In this document: positions 41,689 to 49,841 of the stretch, in pieces
How the letters are laid out: each line of letters opens with the position of its first letter
Numbering within the stretch: the stretch's first letter is position 1
Assembly: GCF_004104375.1 (NCBI RefSeq)
Contig: NZ_QOVM01000003.1
Coordinates: 186,001-250,000, forward strand
Length of the DNA: 64,000 nt
From: Leeuwenhoekiella aequorea
GTDB taxonomy: Bacteria; Bacteroidota; Bacteroidia; Flavobacteriales; Flavobacteriaceae
Reading direction: 5' to 3'
Translations under genes and position numbers: made by a program
Notes under the pieces: model-generated
Databases searched by the model: none
What the model saw: the letters and a program-made list of their open reading frames with translations, nothing else
What the model was told of the DNA's origin: nothing

Positions 41689-44118
41689 ATGCGAACTCCA
41701 CTTTTATTCATCCTTTTAATTATATCTACTACGGTTCTGGCTCAGTCACGATCTATTATAGAACTTCACACTGGATGGAAATTTAAAAAAGGCAATTTTG
41801 AAAATGCATACCAAATTGACTTTAATGATACTGGTTGGCAAAATGTAACCGTACCTCATGATTGGGCTATTTATGGACCATTTGATAAGGAAATTGATAA
41901 GCAAACTGTAGCTATCACACAAAATGGTGAGACCAGCGCTACTGAAAAAACAGGTCGTACTGGATCATTACCATTTATTGGGAACGCCTGGTATCGCAAT
42001 ACATTTGAAATTCCTGAGCATACAGAAAATAAGAAAACGCTCCTCCTTTTTGAGGGAGCTATGAGTGAACCTCAAGTCTACCTCAACGGTGTAAAAATTG
42101 GAGAGTGGGCTTATGGTTATGCTTATTTTTATTTTGACATTTCTAAACATCTTAAACCGGGTAAAAACACACTCGCAGTTAAACTTTCTAATGAGTCATT
42201 TTCTTCACGATGGTATCCTGGAGCGGGACTTTATCGCAAAGTAAGTTTGATCACAAAAAATGCTCAGAGTATAGATCAATGGGGAACTTTTATTACTACT
42301 CCTTTAGTGACTGAAAAGGAGGCTAAAGTCAATATTAAGACAGCTGTAACGGGTAGTGATCTCAAAATGGTCACCAGTATTTATGATAAAACTGGAAAAA
42401 GGATAGCCAGTGATTCTACTTCTACACTATATAATTCTAAATTTGAACAGAATATTAAAGTGAATAATCCCAACTTATGGAGTCCTGAGAATCCATATTT
42501 ATATACATCAGTTTCTCGCTTATATGTCGGAAATAAACTCACAGACGAAGTAAAAACTACGTTTGGAATACGTAGTATTTCCTATTCTTCTGAAAACGGT
42601 TTTCAGCTTAATGGCAAAACGCGCAAATTTAAAGGCGTTTGTCTGCACCACGATTTAGGTCCGTTGGGCACTGCTGTTAATAAAGCGGCTTTAAGAAGGC
42701 AAATGACAATTTTAAAAGATTTAGGTTGTGATGCCATTCGCAGCGCACATAATATGCCCTCCTTTGAGCAACTTGAACTCGCCGATGAAATGGGATTTTT
42801 ATTTTTAGCTGAAAGTTTTGATGAATGGAAAAAGCCGAAAGTTGAAAATGGGTATAATCGATTTTTTGATGATTATGCAGAAAAAGATATTACAAATTTA
42901 GTACGAGCTACTCGCAATCACCCATCAATTGTAATGTGGAGTGCGGGCAATGAAGTGCCAGATCAATATGGAAGTGAAGGTGTAAAGCGGGCAAAATGGC
43001 TGCAGGACATCTTTCATAGAGAAGATCCTACACGACCGGTTACCGTAGGTATGGATCAGGTAAAAGCTACTATGGAATCTGGCTTTGGAGCTATCTTGGA
43101 TATTCCGGGACTTAATTACCGCGTGCATTTGTATGAAGAAGCCTATGATAAGTTTCCGCAGGGATTTATACTGGGATCAGAAACCGCATCTACAGTGAGT
43201 TCTCGCGGAATTTATAAGTTTCCAGTTAAAAAAGCGAGTATGAAAGAATATCCAGATTTACAAAGTTCATCTTACGATCTGGAGTATTGCAGTTGGTCAA
43301 ATTTACCTGAAGATGATTTTATTTTGCAAGATGATAAGCCCTGGGTTATAGGTGAATTTGTATGGACAGGATTTGATTACTTAGGCGAACCTACACCCTA
43401 TGATACAAGTTGGCCTGCACGAAGTTCTTACTTTGGAATGATTGATCTTGCCGGTATTCCTAAAGATCGTTACTATCTATACCGCAGCCGCTGGAATACA
43501 GAAAAGGAAACTTTACATATCTTACCACATTGGAACTGGGAAGGACGTGAAGGCGAGAAAACGCCTGTTTTTGTTTACACAAACTATGATCGCGCAGAAT
43601 TATTTGTGAATGGTAAAAGTCAGGGAATTCAAATTAAAAATGATTCTACACCACAAACGCGTTATCGCCTTATGTGGAATGAAGTCATTTATGAGCCCGG
43701 CACATTAAAAGTCATTGCATATACTCAAGATGGATCTGTAGCTGCTGAAAAAAAAGTTGAAACTGCCGGTAAACCTTACGCTATACAATTAGAAGCTGAC
43801 CGTAAAACTATCACTGCCGATGGTAATGATCTATCATTTGTAACGGTTTCTGTCGTTGATAAAGTGGGGAACATTTGCCCTACTGCAACTAATCGCTTAA
43901 ACTTTAAAGTTACCGGCAACGGAGAATTTAAAGCAGTTGCCAATGGCGATCCCACTTCACTAGAAGCATTTCATAAACCAACTATGAAATTATTTAGCGG
44001 TAAACTAGTCGTTCTAGTTCAAAGTGACATTACCAGTGGTGACATACGCCTAAAGGTTAGTGGAACAAGTTTAAAATCTGCGGTGTTAAAACTCAAAAGT
44101 ACACCTATCAATTATTAA
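41689..44118 (+). CDS. Secreted glycoside hydrolase family 2 protein (beta-galactosidase-like)
   Basis: An 809-residue glycosidase with a signal peptide (MRTPLLFILLIISTTVLAQ). Residues 25-200 are the sugar-binding jelly roll (GTGWQNVTVPHDWAI-like segment, WYRNTFEIP), 205-300 an Ig-like domain, and 305-610 the TIM barrel. The general acid is Glu422 in WSAGNEVPDQ and the nucleophile is Glu556 in VIGEFVWTGFDYLGEPTPY. C-terminal Ig-like domains (DUF4982 and others) follow. The subset is typically beta-galactosidase, but other beta-glycosides are possible. A 14-bp dyad lies at its start. Confidence 0.9.
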   Translation: MRTPLLFILLIISTTVLAQSRSIIELHTGWKFKKGNFENAYQIDFNDTGWQNVTVPHDWAIYGPFDKEIDKQTVAITQNGETSATEKTGRTGSLPFIGNAWYRNTFEIPEHTENKKTLLLFEGAMSEPQVYLNGVKIGEWAYGYAYFYFDISKHLKPGKNTLAVKLSNESFSSRWYPGAGLYRKVSLITKNAQSIDQWGTFITTPLVTEKEAKVNIKTAVTGSDLKMVTSIYDKTGKRIASDSTSTLYNSKFEQNIKVNNPNLWSPENPYLYTSVSRLYVGNKLTDEVKTTFGIRSISYSSENGFQLNGKTRKFKGVCLHHDLGPLGTAVNKAALRRQMTILKDLGCDAIRSAHNMPSFEQLELADEMGFLFLAESFDEWKKPKVENGYNRFFDDYAEKDITNLVRATRNHPSIVMWSAGNEVPDQYGSEGVKRAKWLQDIFHREDPTRPVTVGMDQVKATMESGFGAILDIPGLNYRVHLYEEAYDKFPQGFILGSETASTVSSRGIYKFPVKKASMKEYPDLQSSSYDLEYCSWSNLPEDDFILQDDKPWVIGEFVWTGFDYLGEPTPYDTSWPARSSYFGMIDLAGIPKDRYYLYRSRWNTEKETLHILPHWNWEGREGEKTPVFVYTNYDRAELFVNGKSQGIQIKNDSTPQTRYRLMWNEVIYEPGTLKVIAYTQDGSVAAEKKVETAGKPYAIQLEADRKTITADGNDLSFVTVSVVDKVGNICPTATNRLNFKVTGNGEFKAVANGDPTSLEAFHKPTMKLFSGKLVVLVQSDITSGDIRLKVSGTSLKSAVLKLKSTPINY

Positions 44119-44169
44119 ATGAGCTTAACTCCTTTTTTGTAACTTTATAAAAAAGAAAAAAAGTCAGCT

Positions 44170-44622
44170 ATGAAAACATCTGCACGCTTAGAACAAGCTA
44201 TTAGTAAGCTTTATACGGCATTTCACAACAATACACTTAATCCTGAGTGTTGTAAAAGTTGTGCTGTAGGTAATATACTTGATAATACAGATACCTGGAA
44301 ACATCTTACCGAAGGACACGGATCTTTAAATCTCACTTATGTGGGTAAAGTAAATGAGGCTTTTGGTCGTAAACTTAATGGTTATTCACCCTTAGAATTG
44401 CTTAAAATCGAGGCTGCCTTTCTTAGTGGTTGCGGCTACAAATTGCCACTTTCGCGAAAGAACCGTGATTCTATAAACCGCAGTTCAAAAGAGGTCATGT
44501 TTAATGGAATGTGTGCTGCCGTTGCTATTCTATGCGAGCTTGATGACGTTGCAAATGTTATGGATTTTTCAAAATTATTTGATTTTAAAGAAGATAAACC
44601 TGTTTATGAGCTTTCATTTTAG
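44170..44622 (+). CDS. Conserved Cys-rich flavobacterial protein of unknown function
   Basis: A 150-residue cytoplasmic protein. CCKSCAVGNIL near residue 28 gives a C-C-x-x-C cluster, and further cysteines lie in SGCGYKL and MCAAVAILCELDD. The residues LNLTYVGKVNEAFGRKLNGYSPLELLKIEAAFLSGCG form the most conserved-looking centre. I recall relatives carrying the label Na+-translocating NADH-quinone reductase subunit F, but it has no flavin or 2Fe-2S ferredoxin signature, so I do not accept that label. A metal or redox role is possible. Confidence 0.65.
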   Translation: MKTSARLEQAISKLYTAFHNNTLNPECCKSCAVGNILDNTDTWKHLTEGHGSLNLTYVGKVNEAFGRKLNGYSPLELLKIEAAFLSGCGYKLPLSRKNRDSINRSSKEVMFNGMCAAVAILCELDDVANVMDFSKLFDFKEDKPVYELSF

Positions 44623-44656
44623 TTTGCTATAATTTAATTTTCTTTTACCATCTGGC

Positions 44657-44689
44657 TTGTGGTATTTTCTTCCATTACTTTTATCTTTG
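44657..44689 (+). promoter_or_regulatory. Promoter of the thiamine operon
   Basis: TATCTTTG at 44682-44689 is an exact -7 box. A TTG at 44657-44659 is 22 nt upstream, slightly longer than the 19 nt seen at the tRNA promoters. Transcription would begin just before the TPP riboswitch. Confidence 0.55.
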
Positions 44690-44696
44690 AATTGGC

Positions 44697-44768
44697 TTTA
44701 GGGGTATTCTATATGAATTGAGACAGTCCCTTTGAACCTGTTTGGTTAATACCAGCGTAGGGAAAAGT
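44697..44768 (+). ncRNA. TPP riboswitch (THI element)
   Basis: The conserved core is clear: GGGGT (44701-44705), TGAGA (44719-44723), CCCTTTGAACCTG (44728-44740), then GGTTAATACCAGCGTAGGGA. These match the TPP aptamer in order and spacing. The aptamer ends about 58 nt before thiM. I see no strong terminator, so control is likely at translation. Binding of TPP would reduce expression of the four genes behind it. Confidence 0.92.
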
Positions 44769-44826
44769 AACCGATTATCTTCTCAGTTGAGCAGTTTTCT
44801 AAGGCCGTAACTTTATACATTACCTT

Positions 44827-45621
44827 ATGAAAGAGAAGCTCTGGAATCATATTACTACCGTAAGAAAGCAATCGCCACTTGTGCATAATATCACAAATTA
44901 TGTGGTTATGAATAACACAGCAAATGCGCTGTTAGCTATAGGTGCCTCCCCTATTATGTCGCACGCCCACGAGGAAATGGTGGCGATGCAGCAGATTTGT
45001 AATTCACTGGTAATAAATATTGGTACGCTCGATACATATTGGGTGAAATCGATGCATCTCGCTATTGAGGCTGCTAATAAAAATAAGAATCCTTGGGTAC
45101 TTGATCCTGTAGGTGCCGGAGCAACACCTTTTAGAGACGAGGTGCTGAGCGAACTTCTCAATCTTAAACCTATTGCAATTCGTGGAAACGCATCAGAAAT
45201 ATTAGCTCTTGCTAAACACAATAAAACCCAAACAAAAGGTGTTGATAGTACCGCTTCAAGCTTAGATGCAATTGATGCTGCCAGATTTTTAAATAAACAA
45301 TATAATGCTGTAGTGATAATCTCTGGAGAAACAGATGTGATTGTAAGCGACGAACTAGAAGTTAAACTGAATAATGGTAATTTATTAATGACAAAAATTA
45401 CCGGTATGGGATGTTCTGCTTCGGCAATATTAGCCGCTTTTCTTGCCGTAATTCCAGAAAGTGCTGAAGCCGCAGTTGCAGCTACAGCATTAATAAGTAT
45501 TGCTGGAGAAATTAGTGCCAAATCCTGTGATGGTCCCGGAAGCTTACAAGTTTCTATTTTAGACAAACTTCACAGCATCACAGAAAATGAGTTCTTAAAA
45601 CACCTAAAAATAGAAAACTAA
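44827..45621 (+). CDS. thiM: Hydroxyethylthiazole kinase
   Basis: Phosphorylates the thiazole alcohol HET, a salvage step. It has 264 residues. PLVHNITNYVVMNNTANALLAIGASPIMSHA at the N-terminus, WVLDPVGAGATPFR near residue 95, AIRGNASEILAL near 118 and ITGMGCSASAILAAFLA near 192 are the family motifs. The catalytic Cys is in GMGCSA. First gene of the thi operon, directly below the TPP riboswitch. 1 bp to thiE. Confidence 0.95.
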   Translation: MKEKLWNHITTVRKQSPLVHNITNYVVMNNTANALLAIGASPIMSHAHEEMVAMQQICNSLVINIGTLDTYWVKSMHLAIEAANKNKNPWVLDPVGAGATPFRDEVLSELLNLKPIAIRGNASEILALAKHNKTQTKGVDSTASSLDAIDAARFLNKQYNAVVIISGETDVIVSDELEVKLNNGNLLMTKITGMGCSASAILAAFLAVIPESAEAAVAATALISIAGEISAKSCDGPGSLQVSILDKLHSITENEFLKHLKIEN

Positions 45622-45622
45622 G

Positions 45623-46282
45623 ATGACCCACAATTCGTTTCCTTATCGCCTGTACCTCGTAATTTCTGAGGAAGCTTGTGCTGGTAAAAAATTTTTAACC
45701 GTAGCTGAAGAGGCAATAAAAGGCGGCGTAGATATAATTCAATTACGAGAAAAAAATGATTCCAATGAAGAGTTTTTAGATAAGGCATTGCGGTTAAAAG
45801 AAGTGATATCCAGATATAATGTACCCCTTATTATAAATGATAATTTATTAGTGGCTAAGCAAGTAGAAGCGTTCGGAATTCATGTAGGCAATAATGATGT
45901 GAATCCTACGGAAATTAGAAAAAACTGGACGGCCTGCAAAAGCTTAGGATACTCTATAGAATATTTAGAACAACTTTATAATGAGCAAACCTATACCGCA
46001 GATTATCTAGGAATTAGTCCGGTTTTTAAAACAGATACAAAAACAGACACTGTTACAGCCTGGGGTTTAGATGGGATTAGACAAATAAGAAGCATTACTC
46101 AGAAACCTCTAGTGGCTATAGGCAATGTGTCTTCAATAAACACGCGTAATATTATAGAAGCAGGTGCTGACTGTGTAGCGGTAGTATCTGCAATATGTGC
46201 TGCTGAAAATCCGCAGAAAGCTGCACTTGTTCTTCGTAAAGAGATTGAGAAAGCCTCTGTAAGAGCTTCTTCTCACCATTAA
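45623..46282 (+). CDS. thiE: Thiamine phosphate synthase
   Basis: Joins HMP-PP and thiazole phosphate to form thiamine phosphate. It has 219 residues in a TIM barrel. Motifs: GGVDIIQLREKN near residue 35, PLIINDN near 70, GIHVGNNDV near 90, LGISPVFKTDTKTDT near 130 and PLVAIGNV near 170. The usual signature H-L-G-Q is H-V-G-N here. Coupled to thiM by a 1-bp gap and to thiD by a short gap. Confidence 0.93.
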   Translation: MTHNSFPYRLYLVISEEACAGKKFLTVAEEAIKGGVDIIQLREKNDSNEEFLDKALRLKEVISRYNVPLIINDNLLVAKQVEAFGIHVGNNDVNPTEIRKNWTACKSLGYSIEYLEQLYNEQTYTADYLGISPVFKTDTKTDTVTAWGLDGIRQIRSITQKPLVAIGNVSSINTRNIIEAGADCVAVVSAICAAENPQKAALVLRKEIEKASVRASSHH

Positions 46283-46293
46283 CAAAATTGTGT

Positions 46294-47127
46294 ATGAAAA
46301 AAATGACCTATCCTTCAGTATTAAGTATTGCCGGTTTTGATGGAAGTGGTGGCGCAGGAATACAAGCAGATTTAAAAACAATTTCTGCTCTAGGCTGTTA
46401 TGCTACAACAGTTTTAACCGCTTTACCTGTGCAAAATACTACAGGCGTAAAATCTATTTTTTCTATTCCTGTAACTGTTGTAGAAGAGCAACTCAAATCA
46501 ATTTTTGATGACATTTTACCTTCAGCAATAAAAATAGGAATGGTGCATACCCCGCAACTTGTAGAAACCATTGCCAAATCATTAACTGAAAATCCTAACA
46601 TACCTGTTGTTTTTGATCCTGTAATGGTAGCAACTAGTGGTCATAAACTTATTGAAGATCCCACCATAAAAAGTATTGTTACCCATCTTTTCCCATTGGC
46701 ATCTGTTATTACACCTAATATGGATGAAGCCTCACTATTGGCCAAAATGGAAGTTAAATCTCTCGATGATATGCACACCGCAGGTAGAAAAATAATGCAA
46801 CTGGGTTGTAAATCTGTTTTATTAAAAGGTGGTCACTTACAAACAGATATTCTTACCTCTTTATATTTTAAAGAAGATGGTAGTGTTATAGAATATGAGT
46901 ACAAACGGTATGAAACTAATAATATGCACGGCTCCGGCTGCACATTGTCGTCAGCAATTAGTTCTTACATCGCTCAGGGAGAATCTTTAGAGAACTCAGT
47001 AAAAATGGGTCAGGATTATGTACATCAGGCAATATTTCATGCTAAAGATGTTGTCATAGGTAAAGGCAACGGACCACTTAATCATTTTTTCAATCCGCAG
47101 AAACTTATAAAATATGAAATGGAGTAA
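46294..47127 (+). CDS. thiD: Hydroxymethylpyrimidine (phosphate) kinase
   Basis: Phosphorylates HMP and HMP-P. Start at the ATG 46294 (MKKMTYPSVLSIAGFDGSGG); a TTG two codons upstream is possible. It has 277 residues. Signature motifs: SIAGFDGSGGAGIQADLKT near the start, AIKIGMVHT near residue 75, VFDPVMVATSGHKL near 107, VITPNMDEASLLA near 138, and GSGCTLSSAISS near 215. The next gene overlaps its end by 14 bp. Confidence 0.94.
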   Translation: MKKMTYPSVLSIAGFDGSGGAGIQADLKTISALGCYATTVLTALPVQNTTGVKSIFSIPVTVVEEQLKSIFDDILPSAIKIGMVHTPQLVETIAKSLTENPNIPVVFDPVMVATSGHKLIEDPTIKSIVTHLFPLASVITPNMDEASLLAKMEVKSLDDMHTAGRKIMQLGCKSVLLKGGHLQTDILTSLYFKEDGSVIEYEYKRYETNNMHGSGCTLSSAISSYIAQGESLENSVKMGQDYVHQAIFHAKDVVIGKGNGPLNHFFNPQKLIKYEME

Positions 47128-47770
47128 CACGAGCTGGAATAATATTCAGTCTATTTACGATAAGATAATTGAAATGCCATTTATAAATCAACTAGCAAAT
47201 GGTACGCTTCCACTCGATCAATTTCAATTTTACATTCAGCAAGACTCGATTTATCTGGAGAACTTTGGTAGAGCGCTTGCTCTCATCGCTGCGAGAGCTC
47301 ACGAAGTAGATGATGTTCTAACTTATACCCGCTTTGCCGAAGGAGCAATTGTGGTTGAAAATGCCTTACATGAATCTTTTTTTAAGGAATTCAAAATTTC
47401 AAAAACACACGATGTAAATCCAGTTTGCCATCATTATATTCATTATTTAAAAAGTACAGCTGCGCTAGATCAGGTAGAAGTTGCAATGGCGGCTGTACTT
47501 CCTTGTTTTTGGATTTATAAAAAAGTAGGTGATTATATTTATGAGAACCAATCAGTGAAAAACAATCCGTATCAACAATGGATAGAAACATATGCCGGAG
47601 AAGAATTTGGTTTACTAGTGGACCAAGCGATAAACTGTTGTGATAGAGTAGCTGAAACCTGCTCAGACAACCAGAAAGAACTAATGCATAAAGCGTTTTA
47701 TACAGCAAGCCAACTCGAATACAATTTTTGGGATAGTGCATCAAAATTAAAGCGATGGGAAATTGAATAA
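47114..47770 (+). CDS. tenA: TenA-family thiaminase II / aminopyrimidine hydrolase
   Basis: Hydrolyses aminopyrimidine breakdown products of thiamine to HMP. A 218-residue helical bundle. Catalytic residues of the B. subtilis enzyme are visible: Asp44 (QQDSIYLENF), Cys131 (AVLPCFWIYKKVGD) and Glu202 (LEYNFWDSA). It overlaps thiD by 14 bp. With thiM, thiE and thiD it completes a salvage route that makes thiamine phosphate from environmental HET and HMP or damaged thiamine, without thiC or thiG in this locus. Confidence 0.93.
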   Translation: MKWSNTSWNNIQSIYDKIIEMPFINQLANGTLPLDQFQFYIQQDSIYLENFGRALALIAARAHEVDDVLTYTRFAEGAIVVENALHESFFKEFKISKTHDVNPVCHHYIHYLKSTAALDQVEVAMAAVLPCFWIYKKVGDYIYENQSVKNNPYQQWIETYAGEEFGLLVDQAINCCDRVAETCSDNQKELMHKAFYTASQLEYNFWDSASKLKRWEIE

Positions 47771-47925
47771 ATTGTTAAATAATCAAAAATTGAATATTTT
47801 TTTGTCACATTGTGAATTGCCAAACGTCTTTTAGGTAATTAAGGTTGACAAACTGTTTTCTTTTATTTACTTGGATTAGCCGCCTATAATACAGAAATCA
47901 ATTCGCGTTAATTATATATTTATAG

Positions 47926-47958
47926 ATCCCTTAGCAATTGCTAAGGGATTTTTTTTGC
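47926..47958 (+). terminator. Terminator about 155 bp after tenA
   Basis: ATCCCTTAGC and GCTAAGGGAT form a 10-bp stem around an AATT loop, followed by eight T. Confidence 0.88.
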
Positions 47959-48050
47959 GAAAAACTTTTAAATACAACAAATGGAGGAACCATTGTGACT
48001 ATCAATCACAAAATATAGGGAGCCGGTAACTCTAATGATTAATTTTACAG

Positions 48051-48167
48051 ATGTCGCTGATGTTGCTCAAGGTGAAATATGATTTTAGGAACACTTCGAC
48101 GCAAAGAAGAAACATTGCTCCTTTCACAGATAACATATTAACAACTGGTGTTTCTATTAACTTATAA
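48051..48167 (+). pseudogene. Possible C-terminal remnant of an outer-membrane barrel gene
   Basis: An open frame of 38 codons reads KVKYDFRNTSTQRRN, then APFTDNILTTGVSINL, then stop. Alternating residues and the ending look like the last two strands of a beta-barrel. Upstream, other frames stay partly open (FTDVADVAQGEI) but are broken by stops, which suggests frameshift decay. The match is by eye only, and a chance frame is possible. Confidence 0.3.
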
Positions 48168-48232
48168 ATAATTAAATACCATTTTAATATTAAACCTGCG
48201 CAAAAGACTTTTAATTAGGAGTTTATTTTGCT

Positions 48233-48622
48233 TTAAAAAAAGTTTTGGAAGAAATTAAATAGGAGAAGAAGCCAACCTATGGCTAATAACAGACCACCTA
48301 AGGGTGTAACAGGTCCTAAAAAACGCATCTTACTTCCCGAGGCACTACTTAAAACCAATCCGTAAATTGAAAACGAGAATAATAGTGTACCAACAATAAA
48401 ACAGGTTAACAAAATGGTTTCCAGTCTCGAATTAAAATTTAAATTAAAGCTGATAACTAGTAGCACTATAGCGTGATACATTTGATATTTAACACCGGTT
48501 TCAAAACTGTGCAGCTGCTCTTCGGTTAATTTATTTTTAAGCGCGTGCGCTCCAAATGCTCCAAAAACTATGGCTAAAAAACCAAATAAAGCACCAAAAA
48601 ATTGACTGAGTAAAATTTCCAT
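48233..48622 (-). CDS. DUF423 membrane protein
   Basis: A 129-residue protein with four hydrophobic helices. FGALFGFLAIVFGAFGAHALKNKL at the N-terminus, FETGVKYQMYHAIVLLVISF near residue 40, and GPVTPLGGLLLAIGWLLLL near 100 are the DUF423 family landmarks. Function unknown. Divergent from apt, with an 84-bp shared spacer. Confidence 0.9.
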   Translation of the reverse strand: MEILLSQFFGALFGFLAIVFGAFGAHALKNKLTEEQLHSFETGVKYQMYHAIVLLVISFNLNFNSRLETILLTCFIVGTLLFSFSIYGLVLSSASGSKMRFLGPVTPLGGLLLAIGWLLLLFNFFQNFF

Positions 48623-48706
48623 AACTACAAGGTTGAATAAAAATTAAAGATAAATTTTGAGATTTATTTAATGATCAATTTGCTCCGAAAATTATATCTT
48701 CAAAAA

Positions 48707-49219
48707 ATGAATTTGACAGATTATATAAAAGATATTCCAGACTTTCCAAAAGCAGGAATTGTATTTAAAGACATTAGTCCATTGCTTGCAAATGCCGCTG
48801 CAACAGATAAAGCAATAGAACTTTTAGCAATGGGTTTGCATAACTTTCAAGCTACTAAAGTAGTAGGGATTGAGAGTCGAGGTTTTTTACTTGGAATTCT
48901 ACTTGCGCAACATTTAAAACTGGGATTTGTACCCGTTAGAAAACCCGGCAAATTACCTGGTGAGATAATTAGTCAAAATTATCAGTTAGAATATGGAGAA
49001 GACGCTTTAGAAATTCAAGCAAATAGTATTCAGCCCGGGGATTTAGTAATTATTCACGATGATGTACTTGCAACAGGTGGAACAGCAGAAGCTGCTTGCA
49101 AGCTTGTAGAAAAATGTGGAGGTGTTGTTGTACAATGTAATTTTTTAATGGAATTGGATTTCCTAGAAGGTAGGACTAAAATAGAAAAGTACCAGCTACA
49201 TAGTTTAATTCACTATTAG
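48707..49219 (+). CDS. apt: Adenine phosphoribosyltransferase
   Basis: Salvages adenine to AMP with PRPP. Start at the ATG 48707 gives 170 residues with the normal N-terminus MNLTDYIKDIPDFPKAGIVF and FKDISPLL; the frame extends 12 codons further up. The active-site segment GIESRGFLLG is near residue 60, KPGKLPGEIISQNYQLEYG near 84, and the PRPP loop VIIHDDVLATGGTAEAA near 115. Its stop overlaps the stop of a small convergent gene by 3 bp. Confidence 0.95.
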   Translation: MNLTDYIKDIPDFPKAGIVFKDISPLLANAAATDKAIELLAMGLHNFQATKVVGIESRGFLLGILLAQHLKLGFVPVRKPGKLPGEIISQNYQLEYGEDALEIQANSIQPGDLVIIHDDVLATGGTAEAACKLVEKCGGVVVQCNFLMELDFLEGRTKIEKYQLHSLIHY

Positions 49220-49368
49220 TCTAAAGCATTTTTTGTTACCCACAATTTATATCCAAAAATAGCAAGTTGGAATTTTGTAGCCTTTGTTAAGTCAAGATTC
49301 TTTTTAGTATAACTGGGCAATATTTTCTTATTGATATTTGCCAGAGTTTTAAATATCTGTTTTTTCAT
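49216..49368 (-). CDS. 50-aa basic conserved-looking small protein
   Basis: A small minus-strand gene convergent with apt. It encodes MKKQIFKTLANINKKILPSY at the start and then a lysine-rich stretch TKKNLDLTKATKFQLAIFGY and KLWVTKNALD at the end. I recall very similar short proteins (KALLPSYTKKQLDLSKASKFQLAIIGW type) in many Flavobacteriaceae, some labelled SsrA-binding protein without good reason. High Lys content and an amphipathic N-terminus are visible. Function unknown. Confidence 0.7.
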   Translation of the reverse strand: MKKQIFKTLANINKKILPSYTKKNLDLTKATKFQLAIFGYKLWVTKNALD

Positions 49369-49841
49369 AAACTCTATATTTTATAAGATCAAAATTCTAA
49401 TTATATCAAATTTAGATTTTTATAAACAATCTGCGCGCGCTTTCAGAAAGTGTTAAGAGTTTAAAATGAACTACCCAAAGATAGTTTCGATTACTGTAAG
49501 AATAAGTGTGACCATAATTGTGATTTTTGATTAATAAAATAATTTATATTACAAATTATGCAAGTAAAAATCAGTCTCACAAGTATTTAGCCATTTATTA
49601 ATGTAAGTGAATGCAGTATTGTAAGTAAAAAAATATTAATCACTCAAAACTGAAAGCGACTTATCTTAAGCTACCTTACATTTGACAATAAAATATTGGT
49701 TTAAAACCTTTAGGTGTAATTATCGTAGAGCATAAATTCATAGAATTTTATTTCTCAAGGTAAATTTATTCGATAAAGCAGGCAATTCTATCAATATCAT
49801 TATTTGTAACTGCAATTTCACTGTTCTATGAAGTTAAGAAA
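49369..49841. other. 473-bp intergenic region between the 50-aa gene and blaR1
   Basis: AT-rich, with short frames only. The longest plausible one, on the plus strand at about 49466-49534, would encode 22 residues and has no support. A 7-bp stem ATAATTT/AAATTAT occurs near 49540-49560. I see no terminator for blaR1, no tRNA and no clear promoter box. Confidence 0.4.

Larger units (their letters stand above)
47771..48232. other. 462-bp intergenic region between tenA and DUF423
   Basis: It holds the terminator at 47926-47958 and, on the plus strand, a likely gene remnant at 48051-48167; both are listed separately. The first 155 bp have a TCACA-T-TGTGA dyad at about 47807-47817 and could be a long 3' UTR or a small RNA ending at the terminator. 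No intact gene was found. Confidence 0.4.

Noticed and set aside
44170-44622. Label as NADH-quinone reductase subunit F
   Set aside because: Subunit F is much longer and has ferredoxin and FAD domains, which are absent here.
44898-45566. Long minus-strand frame of 222 codons opposite thiM
   Set aside because: Antisense to a clear thiM gene; residue content reflects the reversed codons and no family pattern is seen.
47391-47744. Minus-strand frame of 117 codons opposite tenA
   Set aside because: Antisense to tenA, whose catalytic residues are all visible.
47845-47890. E. coli-like TTGACA and TATAAT pair
   Set aside because: Spacing is 34 nt, and this phylum uses TTG/TAnnTTTG promoters; likely chance in AT-rich DNA.
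49466-49534. 22-codon plus-strand frame in the intergenic region before blaR1
   Set aside because: Too short, no promoter or similarity recognised.
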